This document shows, in pieces, positions 16,953 through 23,428 of a stretch of DNA of 41,704 nucleotides. The DNA comes from Bacteroidales bacterium (GTDB lineage Bacteria > Bacteroidota > Bacteroidia > Bacteroidales > Paludibacteraceae). The position numbers and the translations under genes were made by a program. The stretch spans positions 1-41,704 of the forward strand of contig JAAYSS010000009.1 in the NCBI GenBank assembly GCA_012518275.1, read 5' to 3'. Under the pieces are notes generated by a model. The model saw only the letters and a list, made by a program, of their open reading frames with translations. It searched no databases and was not told the DNA's origin. The first letter of the stretch is position 1, and the number at the start of each line of letters is the position of its first letter.

Positions 16953-17378
16953 TTATGTAGGTAATAAAATGTCAATCAAACTTATCTCGTCACTCGGCTT
17001 ATCCTGGTGTTGTTCAATACATTCCTTTATTTTTCTTCGGAATTTCCAGCAAGTCATCGGGTTAAGTTTCAACTCATCGGAAAGCTCCTTGGCTGAAATT
17101 TTTCTTTTTTCAATGCAAACCGAATAAACAATGTAAAATGCTTTATGGATAGGAAATTTGCAGTTATGAAAAATCGTGTTTGCCGTGGCGCTTTCTTCTC
17201 TCTTACAACGCGTGCATCGGCGAGAAGCAAAGGATTTACCCTTACAATAATTGGTATGTCCGCACTTGCGACACACGAAACCATCTTCCCACTTCAAATC
17301 AGCAATAAACTGGAGTGCTTTTTCTGAATCGGTACAAAGAGATTGAATAAGTTCAGGGTTAAGGTCTTTTTTTAGCAT
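16953..17378 (-). CDS. Stand-alone IS1595-type zinc-ribbon/HTH protein (transposase N-terminus)
   Basis: The 141-residue protein resembles the N-terminal part of IS1595/ISXO2-family transposases. Its zinc ribbon has CRKC (Cys36, Cys39) and CTRC (Cys55, Cys58) with RCTRCKREESATANTIFH, followed by a helix-turn-helix segment KISAKELSDELKLNPMTCW. The DDE catalytic domain that normally follows is absent; the frame ends cleanly after SLIDILLPT. No inverted repeats or target duplications were recognised around it. It is either a transposase relic with a new stop or a domesticated DNA-binding protein. A perfect 7-bp hairpin in the leader (17395-17414) precedes the start. Confidence 0.7.
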   Translation of the reverse strand: MLKKDLNPELIQSLCTDSEKALQFIADLKWEDGFVCRKCGHTNYCKGKSFASRRCTRCKREESATANTIFHNCKFPIHKAFYIVYSVCIEKRKISAKELSDELKLNPMTCWKFRRKIKECIEQHQDKPSDEISLIDILLPT

Positions 17379-17526
17379 GTAAGCTTATGATTTTAAGTTG
17401 AAAAAAATCAACTTTGGAACAAAATAAAAATTTAATGGCTTTTCGAAAAACGCCTTTCTAAAATATGGAGTACAAAAGTAATAATATTTTTCAAACAATC
17501 TAAATCCAAATCCAAATAGTGATACT

Positions 17527-17558
17527 ATTGTAATATAAAATATATTTTATTAACTTTG
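17527..17558 (+). promoter_or_regulatory. Promoter of the thioredoxin gene
   Basis: ATTG (17527-17530), a 20-bp spacer and TAACTTTG (17551-17558) followed by C give a near-consensus Bacteroidota promoter. Transcription should start near 17565, leaving a leader of about 85 nt. Confidence 0.75.
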
Positions 17559-17571
17559 CAAATCATAAAAA

Positions 17572-17610
17572 AAACGGATCAATGCATGTTTCTTGAATAA
17601 GAAACGGATC
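17572..17610 (+). promoter_or_regulatory. Leader hairpin and direct repeat ahead of the thioredoxin gene
   Basis: The 9-bp direct repeat AAACGGATC occurs at 17572-17580 and 17602-17610. Between and overlapping them is a 7-bp stem, GTTTCTT (17588-17594) with AAGAAAC (17599-17605), around GAAT. This lies within the predicted untranslated leader. It could be an operator or an RNA control element. Confidence 0.4.
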
Positions 17611-17650
17611 CATTAACAACAAAAATAATATATGTTATAACTTCTCATCT

Positions 17651-18070
17651 ATGAAAACAGTTTTAATAATAATCGGTGTAATCGCCGCACTTTTTATCAT
17701 TTTGGTAATCTACTCGCGGTTGAAATTGAAAGGCTTGGAAAACGTTCCGCCACACGAAGAAATATTAATCCTAACGGATAAAAATTTCAACCATCAATTG
17801 AAAGGAAAGCTTGTGCTGGTGGATTTTTGGGCTGAATGGTGTGCACCTTGCAAATTAATGCTGCCCATCCTGAACGACGTAGCTTCAAGCAGCGGCGACA
17901 GCTTCAAGGTTGCCAAAGTGGACGTGGACAAAAACCAATCGCTGGCACAGAAATACGGCATCCGCAGCATCCCTACCCTAATTGCATTCAAGGATGGAAA
18001 GGAAGCTGCACGCTTTGTAGGTGTGAAAAATAAAAATTTCCTGCTGAAGGAAATGGAGAAACTGGCGTAA
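17651..18070 (+). CDS. Membrane-anchored thioredoxin
   Basis: The 139-residue protein has one N-terminal membrane span (about 3-22) followed by a complete thioredoxin domain. The active site is VDFWAEWCAPCK (Cys64, Cys67), and the cis-proline loop GIRSIPTLIAFKDGK is intact. With the signal anchor the domain should face the periplasm, where it would reduce or exchange disulfides; this is inference. The CAPC dipeptide differs slightly from the CGPC of cytosolic TrxA. It has its own promoter, an unusual structured leader and a strong terminator. A short fragment of a second thioredoxin gene lies at 20880-20943, on the far side of the repeat island. Confidence 0.92.
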   Translation: MKTVLIIIGVIAALFIILVIYSRLKLKGLENVPPHEEILILTDKNFNHQLKGKLVLVDFWAEWCAPCKLMLPILNDVASSSGDSFKVAKVDVDKNQSLAQKYGIRSIPTLIAFKDGKEAARFVGVKNKNFLLKEMEKLA

Positions 18071-18100
18071 ACAGTTTAACTATTCTTGATTGGTTCTCAT

Positions 18101-18143
18101 TGAAGCTATGGTTTTTGAAAACCATAGTCTTCATTATTTTTTC
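18101..18143 (+). terminator. Terminator of the thioredoxin gene
   Basis: CTATGGTTT (18106-18114) pairs with AAACCATAG (18119-18127), extended by TGAAG with CTTCA around one bulge, and a T-run follows. It begins 31 bp after the thioredoxin stop. Confidence 0.85.
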
Positions 18144-18191
18144 TTGGTTTCCCCTGCCCTGCCCAATCTTACCCCGGCATATGCCTGTCGG

Positions 18192-18396
18192 AACTTCCGC
18201 CGACATAAAAAGAGCTTCCGGCACATCAGCGTAAGCTACGCCGATATGAAAAGAGCTCTTTTTGTAGTTTCGGAAGCTACGCCGATGTGAAAAGTGCCCT
18301 TTTAGTGATTTCGGAAACTCCGCCGATATGAAAAGTATCCTTTTGGTGATTTCGGAAACTCCACCGGCGAGAAAAGAGCTGCCGGTACATCAGAAT
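18192..18396. repeat. 41-bp tandem repeat, five diverged copies
   Basis: Units start at 18192, 18233, 18274, 18315 and 18356, exactly 41 bp apart. The first half of each is well conserved, roughly AAgCTaCGCCGATaTGAAAA; the second half is looser and ends around TTTCGG. A sixth, more degraded unit may follow to about 18440. Since 41 is not a multiple of three and stops occur, it does not encode a repeat protein. The copies are contiguous with no spacers, so this is not a CRISPR array. The stretch 18071-18836 contains no gene that I can support. Confidence 0.85.
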
Positions 18397-18570
18397 AATT
18401 TATTCTGCAATAAAAAGAACTCTCGGCAGCTCGTCGATAACTTCGCCACATTAAACACAAAAAAGTTGCACATTTCAAAAAAACAACCTATCTTGCAAAT
18501 GCAAATAATCAAATTATTAACCTCTAAAATTTATAGCATGAAAACAATGGAATAATTGCTTTTCAAGCAA

Positions 18571-18649
18571 CGCGCAGACATTTATCCGTGCGTTGGTCGT
18601 TAGAGCAAGAAAAAATATGCAAGCAAGTATGTATATAGCAGTGCCATTG
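18571..18649. repeat. Long direct repeat R1 (about 77 bp)
   Basis: This segment matches R2 at 19140-19215 at nearly every position, including ATTTATCCGTGCGTTGGTCG, AGAGCAAGAAAAAA and GTATGTATATAGCAGTGCCA. The two copies face the same way and bracket the 90-residue orphan gene at 18837. Just upstream is a small hairpin, TTGCTT with AAGCAA (18556-18570). Confidence 0.85.
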
Positions 18650-18703
18650 ACTATGCGGGCGGAAAAGGACTATTAGATATAATTTTGATAGAATAATTAT
18701 TAA

Positions 18704-18783
18704 TTGCCTTTTAGGCAAGGCACAGGTAAACACCTGCGCCAGCGGGACTTTTTTGCAAGCAACGCCCCGCTCGCGAATATTTA
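18704..18783. repeat. Cluster of small palindromes in the repeat island
   Basis: Three stem-loops follow one another: TTGCCT with AGGCAA (18704-18718), CAGGT with ACCTG around AAAC (18723-18736), and AGCGGG with CCCGCT across 18741-18771. The cluster ends in CCCCGCTCGCGAATATTTA (18765-18783), which recurs with one change at 19132-19150 and in longer palindromic form at 20937. Confidence 0.6.
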
Positions 18784-18836
18784 GAAAGTAGGAGAACCAG
18801 TGAGGATTATCCTCATCCCAAAAAAGAAATAACAGT

Positions 18837-19109
18837 ATGAGATATAATATAGTAATCAGAGTGGACAACCCCGAAAAAGGGGTGTTGGATATGCACGATT
18901 CTATGGAGGCAAGAAGCTTTCATGACGTGTACGAGGTGATAAAAAAACTTTCTATCTATCCGTTTGAATTGTTTTTCAAAGAATACAATTTTGAGGTGGA
19001 TGGTTTTAGAGTGGAGAGCTACTCGGATGCGGTGGAATTGGCAGAACTAAAAGGATTGACGAAAGATGACATTAAAGCAATTAGACGAGTACAAGTAATG
19101 CTAAATTAG
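18837..19109 (+). CDS. Orphan small protein in the repeat island
   Basis: I do not recognise this 90-residue soluble protein. It begins MRYNIVIRVDNPEKGVLDMH, is acidic, and has a predicted alpha/beta character with two likely helices (DVYEVIKKLS and SDAVELAELKGLTKDD). No known motif, signal peptide or membrane span is visible. A perfect 6-bp hairpin (TGAGGA with TCCTCA, 18801-18815) lies 22 nt before the ATG. It stands alone between two 77-bp direct repeats, suggesting that repeats plus gene were acquired or duplicated together. The composition looks like real protein rather than chance translation. Confidence 0.6.
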   Translation: MRYNIVIRVDNPEKGVLDMHDSMEARSFHDVYEVIKKLSIYPFELFFKEYNFEVDGFRVESYSDAVELAELKGLTKDDIKAIRRVQVMLN

Positions 19110-19139
19110 TCGCTCCTTAAGAACCAAACAACCCCGCTC

Positions 19140-19215
19140 GCGGATATTTATCCGTGCGTTGGTCGTCAGAGCAAGAAAAAACATGCAAGTATGTATGTAT
19201 ATAGCAGTGCCATTG
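19140..19215. repeat. Long direct repeat R2 (about 77 bp)
   Basis: This is the second copy of R1, 568 bp downstream. It differs by a few substitutions and a small indel at its left end, where CCCCGCTCGCGGATATTTA (19132-19150) forms a small palindrome with the following TCCGTGCG. The downstream flanks of R1 and R2 are unrelated, so the copied unit ends near GCCATTG. Confidence 0.85.
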
Positions 19216-19263
19216 TCCGTCCTTCCGAATATACTCTTTATAGCTGCAAGTTGTGCGCCGTTT

Positions 19264-19403
19264 GCTGGGATTTAACTAATCCCAGCTTTCTTGCTATTAG
19301 GATTTATAATCCGACAACAAACTTCGCTGTAAAGATAGAAATTTATTCAATACCGAATTACAAATTCTTATAATAAATTAGGCGGGATTAGCTAAATCCC
19401 GCC
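19264..19403. repeat. Three GGATT/AATCC stem-loops
   Basis: GCTGGGATT pairs with AATCCCAGC (19264-19286), GGATT with AATCC (19300-19312), and GGCGGGATT with AATCCCGCC (19381-19403). All share the core GGATT, a short A/T-rich loop and AATCC, in otherwise AT-rich sequence without genes. They resemble repetitive extragenic palindromes; no RAYT-type transposase gene is in the window. Confidence 0.7.
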
Positions 19404-19410
19404 AACCAAC

Positions 19411-19563
19411 GCTGTTATTTACTTATTTATCGGGCATATCCGAAGGGACGGGGGGGGGGGACTGCGGCCTACTTTCCTGCCAAGTTACACGAAAAATTGA
19501 AGCGTGCTACAAACTTTCGCATACCACTGAAACCCTTATTGGCTATACCGCTTGTTAGGGGTA
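19411..19563 (-). other. attC-like element at the 3' end of the TIR gene cassette
   Basis: Reading the minus strand, the TIR gene is followed at once by TACCCCTAACAAGCGG (19563-19548), then about 120 bp with short internal complementarities, then GTAAATAACAGCG (19423-19411) against GTTGG. The left end has the RYYYAAC-like CCCTAAC and the right end a GTTRR-like GTTGG, the pattern of integron attC recombination sites. A similar right end, GTAAATAAAACG followed by TTAGGGG, lies before the gene at 20785-20769. The element contains an 11-G run (19450-19460). No integrase gene is in the window, so the assignment is structural only. Confidence 0.5.
19554..19563 (+). repeat. Inverted repeat, left arm, of the TIR gene unit
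   Basis: GTTAGGGGTA here is the exact inverse of TACCCCTAAC at 20765-20774. The two arms enclose the TIR gene with 6 bp on its 3' side and 31 bp on its 5' side. Confidence 0.85.
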
Positions 19564-19569
19564 GTTCTT

Positions 19570-20733
19570 TTATTGTACTTTGTTCATAAAACTTAAAAAA
19601 ATCTCAGGTTTTGTCAAACAAGCTAAAAGTTTGTCATTTGAAATTGCAACAGTTTGTACTCCGAAAGCATAAGAGCTCACAGAATACGTATTAAATATAA
19701 TTTCAATACCATTTTTTGTTATAAAGAAAGTATTAAACTTCTCCCATTCAGGGTTTAAACTTCCCTCCCAAAATAAAGTATCAGGAGTTTGATTTTGTAA
19801 TTCCTCCTCATTGGGTGTAAACCATTCATTGTAATTCTTTCTCAAATCTTCATAGCAATATTTTGAAATGAAATCCAATACTGCTTTATGGTCATCATAG
19901 TCAAATAAATCTTCTAATGAAATCTTAAATAATGGATTTAAATGATAGTTTAAAGCATTAATAAAACCGTTTCCATGTGCACCTCCAGTATACGCATAAA
20001 AGTTCTCATTTATACTAATAATAGATTTTGATATGAAATTAGGAGTATATGAAATTTCATAAATCCAGTCTTGACTTTCATATTCAAAAGCAATTAATTC
20101 CCCTGTGATTTCATGAAAGTCTTTTCTACTATTCGTTACAAATTCAGCTTGTTTTCCACGAATTATTGAGTTAAGCTCAAGCAAATTTGTATTTGATTCG
20201 TCTTTAAATTGGATATGCTTTGTCTGAATTACAAACTTTGTTGAATTCCCATATTCGTATTCATTATTGTATTCTTCATAAGCAAATGTTTCTTTAGCTG
20301 CTATTTGCTTCCGTTCATATTCTATATATTTTTCTCTTTGGAGATTTAAAGAACGAAGAATTAATTCAAAACTCGTTAAAGGTTCATATTCTATCCATTG
20401 AAATCGTGAAAGTTTTTCAGGAATCTCACAATTGTTTATTTTAAGAGGTATGATATAAATGTCATCCTCCAATTTTTCCTCAACATAATCCAATGCAGTT
20501 TTAAATTCTCGTTGGACATAGCCTCTTTTTTGCACTGAAGTGTCAGATAACAAGAGAATAATGTAATTGGCTTCTCTCAATGCTTTCTTTATAACAAAAT
20601 CCCAATTTTGACCAGGCAATATTCCTTTCTTGTCTATCCAAGGTTTAAAATCATTCTCTTCAAGGTAATTATAGAGTTTTTCAGCATATGCAAAGTCTTC
20701 TTTTGCGTAGCTTATAAAAATTTTGTCGTACAT
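19570..20733 (-). CDS. TIR domain fused to RsiV/PdaC-like DUF4163-DUF3298 region
   Basis: The 387-residue soluble protein has two parts. Residues 1-130 form a TIR domain: KIFISYAKEDFAYAEKLYNY, then WIDKKGILPGQNW, then LLLSDTSVQKRGYVQREF, in which Glu76 sits where bacterial TIR NADases carry the catalytic glutamate. After a charged linker (133-160), residues 165-385 match the DUF4163-DUF3298 arrangement of RsiV and PdaC: YAYTGGAHGNGF (247-258), LFKISLEDLFDYDD, and FFITKNGIEIIFNTYSVSSY AFGVQ. Those proteins act outside the membrane, and RsiV is a lysozyme receptor. This one has no signal peptide or membrane span. TIR proteins of this build are commonly NAD+-degrading defence effectors; the C-terminal part would be the sensor. 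That role is inference. Confidence 0.88.
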   Translation of the reverse strand: MYDKIFISYAKEDFAYAEKLYNYLEENDFKPWIDKKGILPGQNWDFVIKKALREANYIILLLSDTSVQKRGYVQREFKTALDYVEEKLEDDIYIIPLKINNCEIPEKLSRFQWIEYEPLTSFELILRSLNLQREKYIEYERKQIAAKETFAYEEYNNEYEYGNSTKFVIQTKHIQFKDESNTNLLELNSIIRGKQAEFVTNSRKDFHEITGELIAFEYESQDWIYEISYTPNFISKSIISINENFYAYTGGAHGNGFINALNYHLNPLFKISLEDLFDYDDHKAVLDFISKYCYEDLRKNYNEWFTPNEEELQNQTPDTLFWEGSLNPEWEKFNTFFITKNGIEIIFNTYSVSSYAFGVQTVAISNDKLLACLTKPEIFLSFMNKVQ

Positions 20734-20764
20734 AATAAATCAATGTTTAAATTTTTTTTTGAAT

Positions 20765-20785
20765 TACCCCTAACGTTTTATTTAC
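20765..20785 (-). other. 5' cassette boundary of the TIR gene unit
   Basis: TACCCCTAAC (20765-20774, right arm of the perfect inverted repeat) runs into GTTTTATTTAC. The block CTAACGTTTTATTTAC (20770-20785) parallels CCAACGCTGTTATTTAC at 19406-19422, so both ends of the unit carry the same AAC|G junction type. A TATCTTTA sequence on the minus strand (20796-20789), one base off the -7 consensus, lies just outside the boundary and could drive the gene. Confidence 0.55.
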
Positions 20786-20879
20786 GCAATAAAGATACAA
20801 CATTTATTAATACTTACACTAATTTCTTCATTCCTTTCATCAAGTAATTTTTGTTTTTTATTCCTATAAATCGAGTGGC

Positions 20880-20943
20880 TTATTTGCCGTCTTTGAAAAC
20901 AATCAGGGTCGAGATGCTGCGGACGTTGTATTTCTGCTCCGCT
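20880..20943 (-). pseudogene. Fragment of a thioredoxin gene
   Basis: On the minus strand the frame reads AEQKYNVRSISTLIVFKDGK followed by TAA. It corresponds to the cis-proline region of thioredoxins and to AQKYGIRSIPTLIAFKDGK of the intact gene at 17651; the cis-proline itself is replaced by Ser. The CxxC half of the gene is missing. Homology stops where the palindromic repeat at 20939 begins, suggesting disruption by that repeat. Confidence 0.75.
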
Positions 20944-20970
20944 CGCGCGGATATTTATCCGTGTGAGCGG
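20939..20970. repeat. Palindromic GCTCGCG-GGATATTTATCC element
   Basis: The outer stem CCGCTC (20939-20944) pairs with GAGCGG (20965-20970), and the inner stem CGGATA (20948-20953) with TATCCG (20956-20961). It is the most symmetrical of three related copies; the others are at 18765 and 19132. Confidence 0.75.
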
Positions 20971-21027
20971 GGAACTGTTTCAGGTTCTGGATTTCGGACT
21001 TCGTGCTGCCTGACCTGTCGGAGCAAG

Positions 21028-21912
21028 CTAAAAACTATACACTTCTCCTTTTGCTGCCAGCAGTGTATTTCGCAGCAACGAAACTATGGTCATCGGTCCT
21101 ACGCCGCCGGGTACGGGTGTGATGTACGAGCATTTGGGAGCCACTTCGTCAAATTTTACATCGCCTTTCAGCCGGAAGCCGCTCTTGGTTTCAGTGCTGG
21201 GCACGCGCGTAGTACCCACGTCAATAACAACAGCGCCTTCTTTTACCATATCGGCTGTAAGAAATTCGGGACTGCCCAGCGCGGCAATAATAATGTCGGC
21301 TTGCAGCGTAAGTTCTTTCAGGTTTTTGGTGCGGCTGTGGCAAACGGTAACGGTGGAATCACCGGGATTGGTCTTTTGCATCATCAGCGAAGCAATCGGT
21401 TTTCCGACAATATTACTTCTGCCGATAACGACGCAATGCTTGCCCGAAGTAGGAATTTCGTACCGTTTCAGCAGTTCCATAATGCCTGAAGGGGTGGCTG
21501 ATACGTAGCACGGCAGCCCGATGGACATCCGTCCCACGTTGATGGGGTGAAAGCCGTCCACATCCTTGCGATAGTCGATAGCTTCGATGACTTTTTGTTC
21601 TGAAATGTGTTTGGGAAGGGGAAGTTGCACGATAAATCCGTCTAATTCAGGATTGTTGTTCAGCTTCTCAATTTCAGCTAAGAGCTCAGCTTCGGTAATC
21701 GTATCTTCAAAGGCGATTTTCGTGGACTGAAAACCCACTTGGTGACACGATTTTACTTTGCTTGCCACGTAAGTTTCACTTCCGCCGTCGTGCCCCACGA
21801 TGATAACGGCTAAATGCGGCGCGCGCTTTCCGGTGGCAACCATCGCTTTTACTTCTTCTGCTATCTCGGCTTTGATTTGTTGAGAGATTAATTTTCCGTC
21901 GATTAATTTCAT
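21028..21912 (-). CDS. folD: Methylenetetrahydrofolate dehydrogenase/cyclohydrolase
   Basis: FolD interconverts methylene-, methenyl- and 10-formyl-tetrahydrofolate in cytosolic one-carbon metabolism. The 294-residue length is standard. Visible are the active-site region [17 protein letters not shown] (catalytic Lys), the motif [13 protein letters not shown], the nucleotide-binding [16 protein letters not shown] and the C-terminal [19 protein letters not shown]. It lies 118 bp downstream of ffh on the same strand, but a strong terminator separates them, so it should have its own promoter; I could not find a clear one. Its 3' side borders the repeat island. Confidence 0.97.
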   Translation of the reverse strand: MKLIDGKLISQQIKAEIAEEVKAMVATGKRAPHLAVIIVGHDGGSETYVASKVKSCHQVGFQSTKIAFEDTITEAELLAEIEKLNNNPELDGFIVQLPLPKHISEQKVIEAIDYRKDVDGFHPINVGRMSIGLPCYVSATPSGIMELLKRYEIPTSGKHCVVIGRSNIVGKPIASLMMQKTNPGDSTVTVCHSRTKNLKELTLQADIIIAALGSPEFLTADMVKEGAVVIDVGTTRVPSTETKSGFRLKGDVKFDEVAPKCSYITPVPGGVGPMTIVSLLRNTLLAAKGEVYSF

Positions 21913-21989
21913 AATTATTGGATTGTTGTTAGAGTTAGTTTAGTCCGTTAGTTGAAGGTTATTTGCTGTGTAATAATTCAAAACAGAGC

Positions 21990-22028
21990 AAAAAGTGCCA
22001 ATTTGCACGTCGGCAGATTGGCACTTTT
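21990..22028 (-). terminator. Terminator of ffh
   Basis: A 12-bp perfect stem (21991-22002 with 22017-22028) around a 14-nt loop starts 2 bp after the ffh stop on the minus strand. It ends in a T-run in that direction. Confidence 0.92.
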
Positions 22029-22030
22029 CT

Positions 22031-23353
22031 TTATCTTCTTCGCTTTCTAAAGTGCTGAACTCCTTGTCTTAAGGTTGCGTGACGCATCATCTTACTCATT
22101 TGGTCAAACTGCTTTAACAACCGATTTACTTCCATAACGGTTGTTCCGCTGCCTTTCGCAATTCGGTTTTTTCGACTTCCATTGATGGATGCGGGATTTG
22201 CCCGCTCATAAGGGGTCATCGAATGGATAATCGCTTCTATTCCTTTGAAAGCATCATCATCAATATCAACATCTTTCAGTGCTTTTCCCATCCCGGGAAT
22301 CATCGATGCAAGGTCTTTGATATTACCCATTTTTTTGATTTGCTGAATCTGCGACATGAAGTCGTCGAAGTCAAACTGGTTTTTAGCAATTTTCTTGCTG
22401 ATTCGGCGCGCTTCTTCTTCGTCGTATTGCTCTTGTGCTTTTTCTACCAGCGAAACGATATCACCCATACCAAGGATACGGTCGGCCATTCGCTCGGGGT
22501 GGAACACATCGAGTGCATCCATTTTTTCACCGGTTCCAATGAACTTTATCGGCTTATCGACAACAGTTCGAATAGAAAGAGCCGCACCACCGCGTGTGTC
22601 CCCGTCTAATTTGGTCAGCACTACCCCATCGAAATTCAACCGTTCGTTAAATTCTTTGGCAGTATTTACGGCATCCTGTCCGGTCATAGCATCTACCACA
22701 AAAAGAATCTCCTGTGGATTGATTGCCTGCTTAATGGCGCTTATCTCATTCATCATTTGCTCGTCTATCGCCAAACGACCGGCCGTGTCAATGATTACCG
22801 CATCATTACCCATTTGGCGAGCATGATGAATAGCTGCTTCGGCTATTTTTACCGGATTTTTATTATCTTCTTCAGCATATACCGGAATATCGAGTTGCTC
22901 ACCAAGCACTTTAAGTTGCTCAATAGCTGCGGGTCGATAAACGTCGCAAGCAGTAAGGAGTGGACGTTTGCCACGTTTGGTTTTCAGCAGATTAGCCAAT
23001 TTTCCGGAGAAAGTGGTTTTACCGGAACCTTGAAGTCCGGACATTAAAATCACCGTTGGTGAACCTTTTAGGTTGATGTCCACGCTGCTTCCACCCATCA
23101 GTTGTGTCAATTCATCGTGAACAATCTTCACCATCAACTGCTGCGGTTTCAGCGAGGTAAGTACATCTTGCCCGAGAGCTTTTTCTTTCACCGTGTCGGT
23201 AAATGTTTTGGCTACCTTGTAGTTTACGTCGGCATCCAGCAGCGCCCTACGTACATCTTTCAACGTCTCGGCTACATTGATTTCCGAGATTCTTCCTTCC
23301 CCTTTGAGTATCTTAAATGACCGTTCTAATCTCTCGCTTAAACTTTCAAACAT
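22031..23353 (-). CDS. ffh: Signal recognition particle protein Ffh
   Basis: Ffh binds signal sequences of nascent membrane proteins and, with SRP RNA and FtsY, delivers ribosomes to the translocon. The 440-residue protein has the N domain, the GTPase domain with SGLQGSGKTTFSGKLA (105-120), DTAGRLAIDEQMM and TKLDGDTRGG, and the C-terminal methionine-rich M domain with SMTPYERANP and GSRKNRIAKGSGT. It ends in the basic tail HFRKRRR. It has a consensus promoter and a terminator right at its end, so it is a single-gene unit. Confidence 0.98.
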   Translation of the reverse strand: MFESLSERLERSFKILKGEGRISEINVAETLKDVRRALLDADVNYKVAKTFTDTVKEKALGQDVLTSLKPQQLMVKIVHDELTQLMGGSSVDINLKGSPTVILMSGLQGSGKTTFSGKLANLLKTKRGKRPLLTACDVYRPAAIEQLKVLGEQLDIPVYAEEDNKNPVKIAEAAIHHARQMGNDAVIIDTAGRLAIDEQMMNEISAIKQAINPQEILFVVDAMTGQDAVNTAKEFNERLNFDGVVLTKLDGDTRGGAALSIRTVVDKPIKFIGTGEKMDALDVFHPERMADRILGMGDIVSLVEKAQEQYDEEEARRISKKIAKNQFDFDDFMSQIQQIKKMGNIKDLASMIPGMGKALKDVDIDDDAFKGIEAIIHSMTPYERANPASINGSRKNRIAKGSGTTVMEVNRLLKQFDQMSKMMRHATLRQGVQHFRKRRR

Positions 23354-23428
23354 TTTAATTTCAAATTTTACAAATTAATAGGAGTTTACACCATTTATCG
23401 TGTGTAGGCATCGTGTTTTTTAGGAGTG

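Noticed and set aside
18192-18396. CRISPR array
   Set aside because: The 41-bp units are directly contiguous and diverge from each other; there are no unique spacers and no cas genes.
18090-18555. Small plus-strand frames within the tandem repeats
   Set aside because: They arise from the repeats, change frame with every 41-bp unit and have no conserved composition.
18800-18832. Ten-residue leader peptide (GTG start, AGGAG five bases upstream) before the orphan gene
   Set aside because: The organism shows little use of Shine-Dalgarno sequences, the frame is very short, and the apparent match is probably chance.
19215-19400. A second cassette gene next to the TIR unit
   Set aside because: No frame of useful length exists; the stretch holds only stem-loops and AT-rich sequence.
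20851-21508. Plus-strand frames running through folD
   Set aside because: They lie opposite folD, whose motifs are complete; their translations are rich in Cys, Ser and Arg without family features.
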